Assembly (NCBI GenBank): GCA_021396245.1
Contig: WNYE01000141.1
Location: forward strand, 1-61,667
Direction of reading: 5' to 3'
Source of the DNA: Sporothrix humicola
Taxonomy: Eukaryota > Ascomycota > Sordariomycetes > Ophiostomatales > Ophiostomataceae
Length of the DNA: 61,667 bases
Numbering within the stretch: position 1 is the first letter of the stretch; each line of letters begins with the position of its first letter. This document shows, piece after piece, positions 47,232 through 56,759 of this stretch. Below the pieces are notes generated by a model. It made no database searches, was not told the DNA's origin, and saw only the letters and a program-made list of their open reading frames with translations. The translations under genes were made by a program, and so were the position numbers.

Positions 47232-49658
47232 ATGCACGACACGATGCAAAACAGTCGCAAACCACGATCGGCTCCGACTCACGAGATCGACGTTAGGCAC
47301 GCCCAAGGCCAGGCCGGCCATGCTCAGTCTGGTCATGGACGGAGCGGCCCCCGATCGCGTCTGGGGTGCGTCACGTGCAAGCAACGCCGAGTCCGCTGTG
47401 ACGAAACCCACCCCGTGTGCGGGCATTGTCGGCGGCTGCAGCTGGAGTGCCAGTATCAGGCGCCAAATGCCGGTGGTCAACGTCGGCGGCGACGGCCACA
47501 GGGTCAGGAGGGTCTGACACAAGAGCTCAACGTCGACAGCCTTGTTGTGCCGACAGTACCTACCAATGCACCGACTTCTGTTCCTGCCGTGCCTGTCCCC
47601 ACCGACACTGACGACCATGTCCCTCTCCGTCGAGGCCGGCAACGGCAACTTGGTCTGCCCGATTCTGCGCCCGACCTGTGGGCCTACCGGAGTGGATATG
47701 TCACGCCAAACTTCAACACTGCAGCCAACAATGGCAACGGCAGCGGACTGCCTCTGACACCTGCTCGGCGGTACGACTTTTTCGATGTCTTTGCCGACCT
47801 CGACACATCATGGGCGGGCGAGTTTTCATGTGTGCTGCCCGAAGTACAGACACCGTTGGACATGCTGGCCGTGGCAGCAGCACCGTTGGGAGAGGCTGTC
47901 ATGCCGGTGCCTTCTGTGTCGACAGACACAAGTCCAGTACAGATGCAGCAAACCACAAACACAACAGGGCCAGCAGGCGATAAGCCAACTGGTGACAGCC
48001 AGAGAACCAACAACAGTGACGTCGCCCACTTGATGAGACTCTTCCACCAGATTGTACAACCACCAGCGGCTATTCTTATCGGCGGCTTCGAACGTTGGCG
48101 ACGTCTTCAACACTACCTTTGCAAGCTAGGTGAAAAGTCGAGGGCCGTCAGGAGTGCTTTGTTGTGTCTTGTTGAACTTCTTGTGATTGACGACGGTCAA
48201 GCTGTCGAGACAGAGGCCAGTCCAGTCCAGAAGAACGACCGCAAGCAGCGCATGGAACGCATTCTTGAGAGGCATGCCACAGCCTGTCAGGAAATTGAGG
48301 CCAAGCTGGGCGGCAAGGGGGCAGGAAGCACGGGCAAAGACGAGACTTCAGACAAGGATCAACACCTCAAACCAAAGACAAGAGAACACCTGTTGGCCGC
48401 CATCTTTTTGTTGTCTTGGTTCGAGGTGATCCGCGATCAGGATGCACACACCAACCTGTTTCCACGGCACCTGGCCGAGCGAGTCATTACCAGCACAACT
48501 GGCACTGCCGGAACTACATCCAGCTGGAGTCGATACTCACAACAGCTCCTGTCATGGCTCAACACTTTGGACAGCAAAGCTGCTCATATGGGAAGAGAGA
48601 CTCTTCTGTCGCCAAAGTCGTTGGAAGCTGTTGCACACTTTCAAGTACACATCACGTCGTCTCTCGAGGATGGAGGCGTGGCCCCGGCTGAAAACAAGAC
48701 AGCCCATGATGCCGATGGCGACGACTCTGAACTGTCTGAACTGTCTTCAGTCGGCGACATGTCTCCACCGGGAGATGAAGAGGGTGCATCATCGTCGCCC
48801 ATGGCTATTACGTCGGCTGCCACACAGAGTACACCACCTCCACCACCGCCTTTGGGTCAGGTCAAGCAGATTCTTCTGAGGACCGTTTTGCAGCCCGCTC
48901 TCGAGTGGTACTTGACTTCGCAGTCGTACTGCCGCCGCATCAGTGCCCACGACAAACACCATCGACGGCGGTTCACGAGCGACGACGAGTACGAGGTCAT
49001 TCTGGCCTGCAAGCAGTTAGAGGCAGAGTTGTTTGAGCTGTGGGACGACCGGCCGGCTGTCATGGCCCTGGAGGCAGACCAGCTGCGAGATGTGGTGTCT
49101 CCCGACCTGGCCAAGAGACTGGAAGAAATCTTCTCCGTCTACCTGGCCAGCTTCTGGATCTTGTTTGTGCATCTGCACCGGATCAGCTGGTGGCATCTGC
49201 CGCACTCTGCCCTGGCACGACGAGCTCTGGCGGAAGTGTGGCAGCACATGCAGCGGGCATACGGGGAAGAAGTTCCCGCAGGCCCTGGGCCGCGAAGCAT
49301 CCACAAAGTCATTCACCCAAGTCTTCTGTGGCCTCTATTTCTCTTTGGCTGCGAATGCACCGACCCGTCTCAAGCGCAGTGGGCAATCGAACAGCTGGAG
49401 GCTCTGGGTGAAGCCAAGCCGGTGCTACCTGTCAGCCGGCAGCCAAATACCACGGGAGTGAGCACGGACACGCGCAACGATGGCAATGATGGCGACAATC
49501 TGCCACCGTTTCGACTGAGCTCTGGGGCCACGCGGAATGCCAAACGGGCGGCTCTTTTGTTGAGGCAGCTGATCAAGGAGCAGAACACCAAACAGGCAAG
49601 AGTGGATGACCGCGACCTGTCGATGCGTCTCTTTGGGTGTTACTTTTCGATAATTTAG
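47232..49658 (+). CDS. Zn(2)Cys(6) binuclear cluster transcription factor (808 aa)
   Basis: Fungal-specific DNA-binding regulator. The Zn2Cys6 cluster uses C46, C49, C56, C63, C66 and C73 (GCVTCKQRRVRCDETHPVCG, then HCRRLQLEC), with the usual basic spacing. Residues 80-100 are Arg/Gln-rich, a linker or nuclear-localisation segment. The C-terminal two thirds resemble the fungal-specific regulatory region, with helical segments (HLMRLFHQIVQPPAAILIGG, LLAAIFLLSWFEVI) and a Ser/Asp/Pro-rich insert at about 485-540. Two in-frame ATGs (codons 1 and 5) are possible; the first is taken because its context is CACACAATGC. The frame is open throughout and needs no intron. The gene lies in the middle of the catabolic genes and is divergent from the transporter, so it is the obvious candidate for pathway-specific control. 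It is convergent with the BVMO gene, 117 bp apart. Confidence 0.93.
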   Translation: MHDTMQNSRKPRSAPTHEIDVRHAQGQAGHAQSGHGRSGPRSRLGCVTCKQRRVRCDETHPVCGHCRRLQLECQYQAPNAGGQRRRRRPQGQEGLTQELNVDSLVVPTVPTNAPTSVPAVPVPTDTDDHVPLRRGRQRQLGLPDSAPDLWAYRSGYVTPNFNTAANNGNGSGLPLTPARRYDFFDVFADLDTSWAGEFSCVLPEVQTPLDMLAVAAAPLGEAVMPVPSVSTDTSPVQMQQTTNTTGPAGDKPTGDSQRTNNSDVAHLMRLFHQIVQPPAAILIGGFERWRRLQHYLCKLGEKSRAVRSALLCLVELLVIDDGQAVETEASPVQKNDRKQRMERILERHATACQEIEAKLGGKGAGSTGKDETSDKDQHLKPKTREHLLAAIFLLSWFEVIRDQDAHTNLFPRHLAERVITSTTGTAGTTSSWSRYSQQLLSWLNTLDSKAAHMGRETLLSPKSLEAVAHFQVHITSSLEDGGVAPAENKTAHDADGDDSELSELSSVGDMSPPGDEEGASSSPMAITSAATQSTPPPPPPLGQVKQILLRTVLQPALEWYLTSQSYCRRISAHDKHHRRRFTSDDEYEVILACKQLEAELFELWDDRPAVMALEADQLRDVVSPDLAKRLEEIFSVYLASFWILFVHLHRISWWHLPHSALARRALAEVWQHMQRAYGEEVPAGPGPRSIHKVIHPSLLWPLFLFGCECTDPSQAQWAIEQLEALGEAKPVLPVSRQPNTTGVSTDTRNDGNDGDNLPPFRLSSGATRNAKRAALLLRQLIKEQNTKQARVDDRDLSMRLFGCYFSII

Positions 49659-49775
49659 GACACAGCACCCATTAAATTGATGGCATATTGGAATACATTT
49701 CTTGAAATTCTTGATTAAATAGAGCTATGTACACGAAGGAAGAACAACTAACAGAAACACGAGCACATTCACCAC

Positions 49776-51574
49776 CTACAGGTTCACAAACGGATCGTCA
49801 AAGTACCACACGGGATCGGCGTCCGGGTCGGCTTCGCAGTGGGTGTAGCCGTTGCCCATGAACTGGAAGCGGTTGCCCGAGCGGTAGTCGAGCTCGTAGT
49901 CCTCCCAGCGGACGTTTTTGAGGACCTCGAAGAAATGCAGGCGAGAGCCGGGGTAAATGGCCGTCACGGGACCATGGGTCTTGCCCATCTTGAACCACGA
50001 GCGGCAGGCGGACGACCAGACGAGGCGCTTCATGAGCTCGTGGGTGTGGTTGTACAAGTCCTTGACGGCCTGGGCCTTTGGCTCAAAGGCCTTGATGTTC
50101 TCGGTCTGGAACTTGTCGATCATCTGGAAGATGTAGCGGGTGTACCAGTCCATGATTGGGAGGATGGAACTGTGGCTCGAAGGGGAGTTTGGGCCGAGCA
50201 GGACTGGGGGTGGGAGGTTAGCAGATGAACAAGTTATGGTGGATACTTGGGGCACTTACGGAACAGATTGGGAAAGTTCTCAGCAGTAATACCGAGATAG
50301 CCCTTGGGAAAGTCGCCAAACTGCTGGCGCAGGTTGGCATTCTTGCGGCCGGTGATTTCGAAATGGGGCGTGAAGGAGGTGTCGAAGCCGGTGGCGCACA
50401 CGACGACATCGACCTTGTGCTCGACACCGGACGCGTCGACAACGCCCGTGGGCGTGAGGCGGACAACGCTGTCGTGCACGACCTGGACGTTGTCTTTGGA
50501 GAGGGTCTCCAAATAGTTGGAGCCGGGGGTCATGCGGCGGCAGCCGAGGGCAAACTCGGGCACCATTTTCGTGGCGAGCTTCTCGTTGTCGAGGCGGTCG
50601 CGCATAATCTTGGCAATCAGCTCGCGCGAGTTTTGCTGGTCGACCGAGTTGCGGTGCATGAGGTTGAACCTCTTATTCAACTCGCCCTCCACCTCGCGGC
50701 AATACTTTGCATGGCCGTCGGGGTTGTCTGTGAACTCCTTGATTTGTTCGGGGGAGTACTCGAAATTAGTCCCGCCCGGGCCTGCGTACTTGGCCCCAAA
50801 GCCCGTGGTCACCCACACGGGCGAGCGCAAAAAGGCGACGAGCTTGGCGGCGTCGGGCTGGATGCTCGGGATGATCTGGACGGCCGACGACCCGCCGCCG
50901 ACGACGGCAATCGTCTTGCCCTTGAGGTCGTACTCGCTGTCCCACTTGGCCGAGTGCATCAGCTTCCCCTGGAAGGTGTCGAGCCCGGGAATGTCGGGGT
51001 ACTTCCACGAGTTGAGCACGCCCGACGCGGAAATCAGAATGTCGCATGAATCCGAGAATGTCCCAGAGGGGCCGGTCACACTCAAGTTCCATTTTCCTGC
51101 CTCCTCATCCCATGTGGCGTGGTCGACCTTGGTGTTGAGCTGCACGTACTTTTCGAGGTCGTATTTCGTGGCCACATCTTTAAAGTACTGCCAGATCTCT
51201 TCCGACGACGAGTAGTACGCCGACCACTTGGGGTTCCGCGCCCAGGTGAACTGGTACGAGTGGCTGGGGATGTCGCACGTGCAGCCCGGGTACCTATTTT
51301 CCAACCAGGTGCCGCCAATGTCGGCGTTTTTCTCATAAATCTGGAGGTCAATATTCGAGAGTGCGCGCTCGGCCTTGTAGGCGATCTGCAGGCCGGCCGC
51401 GCCGGCGCCGACACAGACAATGCGCAGGTGGCGCTTCGAGTACAGCACCTCCTCCGTCACGCGGTAGCCGTCAAAGTCTTGGTTGTACCAGGTGTTTTCG
51501 TGCGGCGCGTCGGACGCGGGAATCTCGCCCGGGTCCGGCAGGCCGGCGATGAGCATCACACGAGACGGGGACAT
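49776..51574 (-). CDS. Baeyer-Villiger-type FAD/NADPH monooxygenase (580 aa)
   Basis: Class B flavoprotein monooxygenase that inserts oxygen next to a ketone, giving an ester or lactone. Exons: 51574-50260 and 50203-49776; the intron 50204-50259 has donor GTAAGT, branch GCTAAC and acceptor CCCAG, phase 1. Splicing restores NFPNLFLLGPNSP, the conserved segment after the second cofactor domain. FAD-binding GAGAAG is at 56-61, followed by IGGTWLENRYPGCTCDIPSH. The BVMO fingerprint FxGxxxHxxxW[P/D] is present at 201-212 (F201, G203, H207, W211, D212), and the NADPH-binding GGGSSA at 226-231. A late ATG is VVVCATGFDTS. The length matches single-component BVMOs of about 540-650 aa. The enzyme is probably soluble. 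It is divergent from the Fe-ADH-like gene across a 1 kb promoter and next to a hydrolase able to open its product. Confidence 0.95.
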
Positions 51575-52611
51575 GTTGAGGTTGTGGTGTGAGCGAGTTG
51601 TGAGAGGGGTCTGTGTTGGGTGGAGATGTCGTGAGATCGTGAGATCGTGAGATGGGAGGATGTTGTGTGTTGACTTTTTGTGAAATTATTTTATTTTTGA
51701 ATAACTTGTCTTGCAAAGAGAAGGCATGATTTGAAATAGAACACTGCGCGTAAACAAGACCCGATAACGGACGATATGCGGAAGACTGCAGACGGGGGAC
51801 TACAGACCAGGAGACGGATGACGGCACTGGAGCGGAGTCTAAGAGCGAGATAACGAAATGCTGTAAACGAGATCTACTCAACAGACAACGAAAATGAAAC
51901 AGAATAGCCAGACCAACTCCGCACCGAGGCATCTACGCTAGAGGGAAGAGAGTGCAAAAAAGAGTGTGTTTGATTCGGTCGTTATCCATCGCATCACAAT
52001 CGCTGAAATGGGAGACACACTAAAAGTGATGAGCGGGGAATGAGGGGAAAAGGAACGATCAGGCCAACGGACACAAAAACAGAAAGCGGACGCGAGGTGA
52101 CGTTCGGGCTGCAAGGTTGTGCATACCCGATTACGGGTTGCCGATGCACGCGACCGTCGCGACGTGAGACGAGAGTCGCAAGTCCACGGGAGGACATGCA
52201 AGTCGCCATCTTAAAATTGGGCTAAAAAAAAAGACTGTACCAAAATTGGGGGCCATCGGGAAAGATGATTCCCTTTCTGTCTTTCCCTCTACCTTTCTCT
52301 GTTTGTTTCCCCTCTTTTTCGTGTTAGTCTGCTGCACGAAAGCAGGCCAAGACGAACATGCGAGCGGAGATTCTCCTGCTAGTGTCAAGTCTGGTCTATG
52401 ATCTGGAGAATGAACAACCCGAGGCGAGTCCGGGGTAGCGTACCCCATATGGCGATCTAGACTAATACGGAGGAGGAGACAAGGCGCGGTAGTCAATAAA
52501 AAAATCACAGCAAAGAAAAGAAGACGAGAAAGTCAACCAAAATCAAAGTAATTGTGCCAGTAACACTTAATCAAATTATCATCATCATCACCATCACCAA
52601 TTTCAATTACA
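51575..52611. promoter_or_regulatory. Shared divergent promoter, BVMO / Fe-ADH, with CGG cluster
   Basis: 1037 bp between divergent starts. A CCG-N4-CGG everted pair (51761-51770) begins a group of seven CGG triplets within about 70 bp (to 51835), including CGG-N8-CGG at 51768-51781. Such clusters suit a Zn2Cys6 regulator, for example the one encoded at 47232. C/T- and A-rich stretches lie between 52260 and 52560. No gene is seen. Confidence 0.55.
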
Positions 52612-53913
52612 ATGTCTACAGACGAAGTCTTCCAGCCAGCCTTTACGGAGCCGCCCGGCACGAATCTGGTCGGCATCCCGGTCAGCAACCTGACGCTGCC
52701 GTCGCCGTATGTCGCCTACGGCCGGCCGTACGATGAGCTCTGTGCCAAGCATGTCAAGGACACATTCAAGGCATCGCGGGTCTACATTGTCGTGTCCAAG
52801 TCGCTGGCCGCCAACACGGACCGACTTGAGAGGCTCGTGTCTGCCCTCGAAAAGAGCGGCGCATCTGTCGTCGGCATCCGCCGGGGAATCACGCCGCACA
52901 CGCCCTGGACGGAGATTCTGAGCATCACGGCCGAGTGTAGAGAGGCAAATGCAGACTGTGTCGTCACGCTCGGCGCGGGAAGCACGACTGATGGTGCCAA
53001 GCTGGTGGTCTTGTGTCTGGCCAACGATATCCGCGAACCCGCCCAGCTGGCCCGGCTTTCCGTCGAGTCGACCGACATTCCCGACGACGTGAAACCGCCA
53101 ACGGTCCCTCTCATCACGATCCCAACGTCTCTTTCTGGTGGCGAATACTTTAGCCTGGCCGGCGGCACGGACGACACGACGGCGCACAAGTCGCACAAGT
53201 ACGGGTTCCTGCACTCGGGGATGGGCTCCAAGCTCATCATCCTGGACGCCGAGCTGGCCACGCTGACGCCCGCCTACCACTGGCTGAGCACCGGCGTCCG
53301 GAGTGTCGACCACTGCGTCGAGGCGCTGTGCTGTCTGACGGCGACCAAAGTGGCAGAAGAAAAGGCGGAGCGTGGTCTTCGCCTGCTGGTGCCCGCCCTC
53401 CTCCGCTGCAAGGCGGACCCTGGCGACATCGACGCCCGCCATCGCTGCCAAATGGCCGTCAACCTCGCCATGGACAACGTCCGCGCCGGCATCCCCATGG
53501 GCGGCAGCCACGCCATCGGGCACCAGCTCGGCCCGCTCGGCGTGCCCCACGGCGTCACCAGCTGCATCTGCTGCGCCGCCGTCATGAAGTACAATGTGAA
53601 GCATGGACAGGACATTCCGGATATTGCCGCCCGCCAGAAAAAGGTCAGGGACATTCTGTGGTCCGAGCCGGACGTGGCGGCCACGTTTACGGACAACGGT
53701 CTCTCTCCCGAAACGGCCGACCTCGGCGACCTCATCGACACAATCGTCAAGACGCTCGACCTGCCACGCACTCTCAAGGCCATGGGCATCGACCGCGACA
53801 TCATCCCCAAACTGTCTGTCCGCGCCCTCGACGACTTTTGGGCGCCGACAAACCCGATTCCTCTCCTGAAGCCAGAACAGGTGACTGAGATCCTAGAGGC
53901 GGTGGCTGGTTGA
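52612..53913 (+). CDS. Iron-containing alcohol dehydrogenase family, maleylacetate-reductase-like (433 aa)
   Basis: Group III (iron-type) dehydrogenase; relatives reduce maleylacetate to 3-oxoadipate or interconvert alcohols and aldehydes with NAD(P)H. Residues 1-200 form the dinucleotide-binding half with LGAGSTTDGAK (GGGS-type loop) and ITIPTSLSGGEYFS. The helical half carries His234 (VDHCVEAL), His300 and His304 (SHAIGHQLG) and His313 (VPHG), the usual metal-site histidines. The Asp normally four residues before the first His is replaced by Arg230. Maleylacetate reductases often carry Asn at this place and work without metal, so this enzyme may also be metal-free. It is a single exon with start context TACAATGTC. 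No hydroxyquinol dioxygenase is nearby, so a role in aromatic breakdown is not proven. The other possibility is a dehydrogenase for an alcohol or keto acid in the neighbouring BVMO route. Confidence 0.9.
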   Translation: MSTDEVFQPAFTEPPGTNLVGIPVSNLTLPSPYVAYGRPYDELCAKHVKDTFKASRVYIVVSKSLAANTDRLERLVSALEKSGASVVGIRRGITPHTPWTEILSITAECREANADCVVTLGAGSTTDGAKLVVLCLANDIREPAQLARLSVESTDIPDDVKPPTVPLITIPTSLSGGEYFSLAGGTDDTTAHKSHKYGFLHSGMGSKLIILDAELATLTPAYHWLSTGVRSVDHCVEALCCLTATKVAEEKAERGLRLLVPALLRCKADPGDIDARHRCQMAVNLAMDNVRAGIPMGGSHAIGHQLGPLGVPHGVTSCICCAAVMKYNVKHGQDIPDIAARQKKVRDILWSEPDVAATFTDNGLSPETADLGDLIDTIVKTLDLPRTLKAMGIDRDIIPKLSVRALDDFWAPTNPIPLLKPEQVTEILEAVAG

Positions 53914-54771
53914 GGATGGGGTATATACTTTGAATTTGAAAGTTGAACAAATAAATATAATACGCTTCTAGTCCTGACCACTAAATATTTTTGGTGTATG
54001 ACGTACGAACAAACCATAACAAGACTAGTGATGGTGTTTGATATTTTCTCATGCATTTTATCGGTGTAGTGTATCCCTGCTCTTTCTTACCTTGTAAAGC
54101 AGAGTACAAGACAGTAGTACATATCGGAAAAGATACTTTTAAGTACTTGATGATGATTACATGTCGTGGTACACATGAACATTTGATTTAGAGCAGGCTA
54201 CCAGTTGGTGCTGGGACAAAGCTCAAAACATACGTCGTGGTTATGCCTGGCCTTGTACTAGTGAAGTTTGTGTCTTCTCATCACGAAAAGGAAGAGTAAT
54301 AATCAAGATACTTTAGGTGGACAAAACTTTCAAGGGTCTAGGGTCTTTAGACACCAAGGATTGAGCCGTTACTAAGATGGGAGGGAGTTGCGCGCCAGTG
54401 TAGCGTGTATTGTGCACTTGCTCACATATTCTGAGTGGTGGACTGCGTACTACATCCGCGCGTTCCTGGATCGTGAAGCTATTTCGTGACTATTTTGTGC
54501 TTCGGTGAACGACCGTCGTGACTAGTGAGAGCATCGCCACAGTCTTGTGCAGTATATGTCGTAATCACAGCGCGCCGTTCGAGTAGCTCCACGCACAAAA
54601 TCTGGAGTCGGCTGTCAGTTAAAAAAATTAAAAAAATTTAGGCCATGTATCCCATCTATGATCCTCGTCATCTCGTCTTCTGTCTCGTTCTCTTCTTCTT
54701 CCACCTTCTCTTCCATCTTGCTTCCATCAAACATGATACCAGCTTCCCCATTTTAGCTTGCTCCGTCCATC
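53914..54771. other. 858 bp spacer
   Basis: Holds the Fe-ADH 3' UTR and the promoter of the membrane-protein gene. An A-rich run with ATTAAAAAAATT lies near 54620. A short + frame from 54645 is not credible. Nothing else was recognised. Confidence 0.45.
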
Positions 54772-56064
54772 ATGATAGGTTACGTTATTCGCCTCCGGCC
54801 GGAGATACGACACGACATGACGGCGCCCATCTTTTTCGTCCTCAGCTGGATTCTCAGATTCATCGCCGAATTTGTCCACCTTGTCCGCCGCGCCGACCTC
54901 TTTCCCACGACACTGTGCCTCATTCTCGGCTTTGCGCTGTATGTCCAGCTGGAGCACGACGTCCTTCGCCCCGCCGGCATTCCCTGCCTCCACCTCCGCA
55001 TTCTCGACCGGCTGCCGACACTCGACCGCCTTTACGAAATGTTCCACGAGACCCCGCAGCTGCGCAATGTGAATTGGGAGGCTAGAAAGGTGGTCTTTCG
55101 ACAGCGATTCACGCTCAACCGCAACGACCCCGAGGCCATGCGCGCCCACAATGCCCTCGTCCTCCAGCTTTGGTCCGAGCAGCAGCGCGAGCTCGTGCGC
55201 AGCCGCCGGATCGGCCGGCGAAGGGCGGCCCATATCCGGCGGCAGCTCGAGGCTGTGCAGCGGCGCGAGGTTGCGAAGCTCAACGTCGTCGAGAGGCAAA
55301 ACGAGGGCCGGTCGTCAGAAGACCAGCCCCTGTCCACTTTTGAGAGGCTCGTCGTTTTCCTGAAAGTCACCCTGATGATCGTCGTTCTCAACTTTTTGGC
55401 TTCCTTCGTGTTCCCCGTGTCCAACCACGTCTTCTACGGCATGGTCTACAAAACCCACAAGTTCGGGGCCATGCCCACGTATCTTTCGCTGTTCTTTTCC
55501 TACCCCATGGCCTTTTGCTCCTACCACTCTGTCCTCTTTGGTTACTTTTGGACTTGGGACCCGGCCCATAACAACGACAACGAGAACCGCAACCGTAACC
55601 GCAACCGGCGCCATCGCCGGGCCAGACGTGCCCGCGCTTTCTATACCCGTGCGATACCCAAGCTCAACCACGCCACCACCGCCACGTGGGGTTTGCTCCT
55701 CAGCCCCCGCGAGATGCGCCACGTCGTCTGCGAGTGGGCGCTGCTCACCCGCGCCGCACTCTCCGTCAGCCTTTACGTCCACTTTACCAACCAGGCGCCC
55801 TTCTGGGAGCCGGGCTTCGAGAGCCGGTCGAAGACGAAACAGCGCTTGCCACGGCCGAAAATCGGCACCTACCGCCTGCAAGACGCGAGACCGCACTCTT
55901 TGGAGACTGTTTTGCAGAATAGAGCAGAACAAATAAACTGGGCGAGGAAAATCAGGCTGCCGGCGCGCAGGTCCAACGTGAGGACCATCGTGGAGTGGCT
56001 GCGAGTGCAAGTATGGAGACTACAATGGCTGAGGGTTGCAGAGGTATTTGTCGGCAGAATCTGA
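54772..56064 (+). CDS. Unrecognised integral membrane protein (430 aa)
   Basis: I do not recognise this protein. Four to five hydrophobic segments are visible: about residues 19-37 (FFVLSWILRFIAEFVHLV), 45-59 (LCLILGFALYVQL), 192-215 (LVVFLKVTLMIVVLNFLASF) and 230-256 (YLSLFFSYPMAFCSYHSVLF). Between the second and third lies a long Arg/Gln-rich helical stretch. After the fourth comes a striking Asn/Arg run (NNDNENRNRNRNRRHRRARR, residues about 265-285). The C-terminal third is basic without obvious membrane spans. The start at 54772 (MIGYV) is assumed; Met16 (MTAPIFF) is also possible. GC content and codon pattern match the neighbours, and the frame is uninterrupted for 1.3 kb, so it is probably real. 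It sits between the Fe-ADH and P450 genes, all on +. Intracellular membrane location is likely, function unknown. Confidence 0.75.
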   Translation: MIGYVIRLRPEIRHDMTAPIFFVLSWILRFIAEFVHLVRRADLFPTTLCLILGFALYVQLEHDVLRPAGIPCLHLRILDRLPTLDRLYEMFHETPQLRNVNWEARKVVFRQRFTLNRNDPEAMRAHNALVLQLWSEQQRELVRSRRIGRRRAAHIRRQLEAVQRREVAKLNVVERQNEGRSSEDQPLSTFERLVVFLKVTLMIVVLNFLASFVFPVSNHVFYGMVYKTHKFGAMPTYLSLFFSYPMAFCSYHSVLFGYFWTWDPAHNNDNENRNRNRNRRHRRARRARAFYTRAIPKLNHATTATWGLLLSPREMRHVVCEWALLTRAALSVSLYVHFTNQAPFWEPGFESRSKTKQRLPRPKIGTYRLQDARPHSLETVLQNRAEQINWARKIRLPARRSNVRTIVEWLRVQVWRLQWLRVAEVFVGRI

Positions 56065-56759
56065 TTGGCCAGAACCGTGTAAGTGAGCTTGAGTTGGACG
56101 AAGTGTAATCTTAGTCAGCAGAACGACAAAACATAAAATAGCTGCAGCTTTGAAATAAAATGTACTGTTTGACCAACCACGTGAAAATGCAATGTGATAA
56201 TCTATGTGTTTAACAGTATTGCATCCCCTGCTCGTTGTAATATCATCGGCATCATTCGTCCGGAGGTTGACGCGGCTGGAGTCTTTTGTCTCCATACCCC
56301 GCACAATGCAAAACAGATCTCGGCCGGTCAACATGCAGATGGGGATATGGGGAAGTGGGCAGGATTTACAGTGTTGAATCCTTTCAGAGACGTACACTGA
56401 AGACTGGAGTGCGCGGTGTTCGATCCCCGTGTAAGCCAGTTCGTATTGTGTCTGTTTAAGACGGCAAGATATGGCGGTAAATTATGACTTGAACTCACCA
56501 AAGCGAGTGGTTCGGACCTTTGAAAATCAAAAATGCAACAGTAAAACGCATGTGTATGTACAATAATTGCAAAGTGTCGCATGTATCGGCAGGTAATATC
56601 AGATGAATTAATCCGTGTATTGTCTGGATTCCTTTCTGTGAATGATCATTGATATATATTTCTAGCATTCAATATCTCTACTCCGTTTGCTTGAACATGC
56701 CATGCCTAATCTTCAAACAGTATCTCCCTGTCTACGTTCATCATAGCCTCTTCTTCATC
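56065..56759. promoter_or_regulatory. Upstream region of the P450 gene
   Basis: 695 bp of AT-richer spacer with the 3' UTR of the membrane-protein gene and the P450 promoter. In-frame ATGs at 56649 and 56697 precede the preferred start. A TTCGATCC-like word near 56419 resembles a tRNA B-box, but no tRNA fold could be built around it. Confidence 0.45.

Noticed and set aside
52603..53604. 333-codon frame antisense to the Fe-ADH-like gene
   Set aside because: Shadow frame without family features; the sense frame is full length.
56405..56435. TTCGATCC word resembling a tRNA B-box
   Set aside because: The flanks do not pair as a T-arm and no A-box or acceptor stem is found at the right distance.
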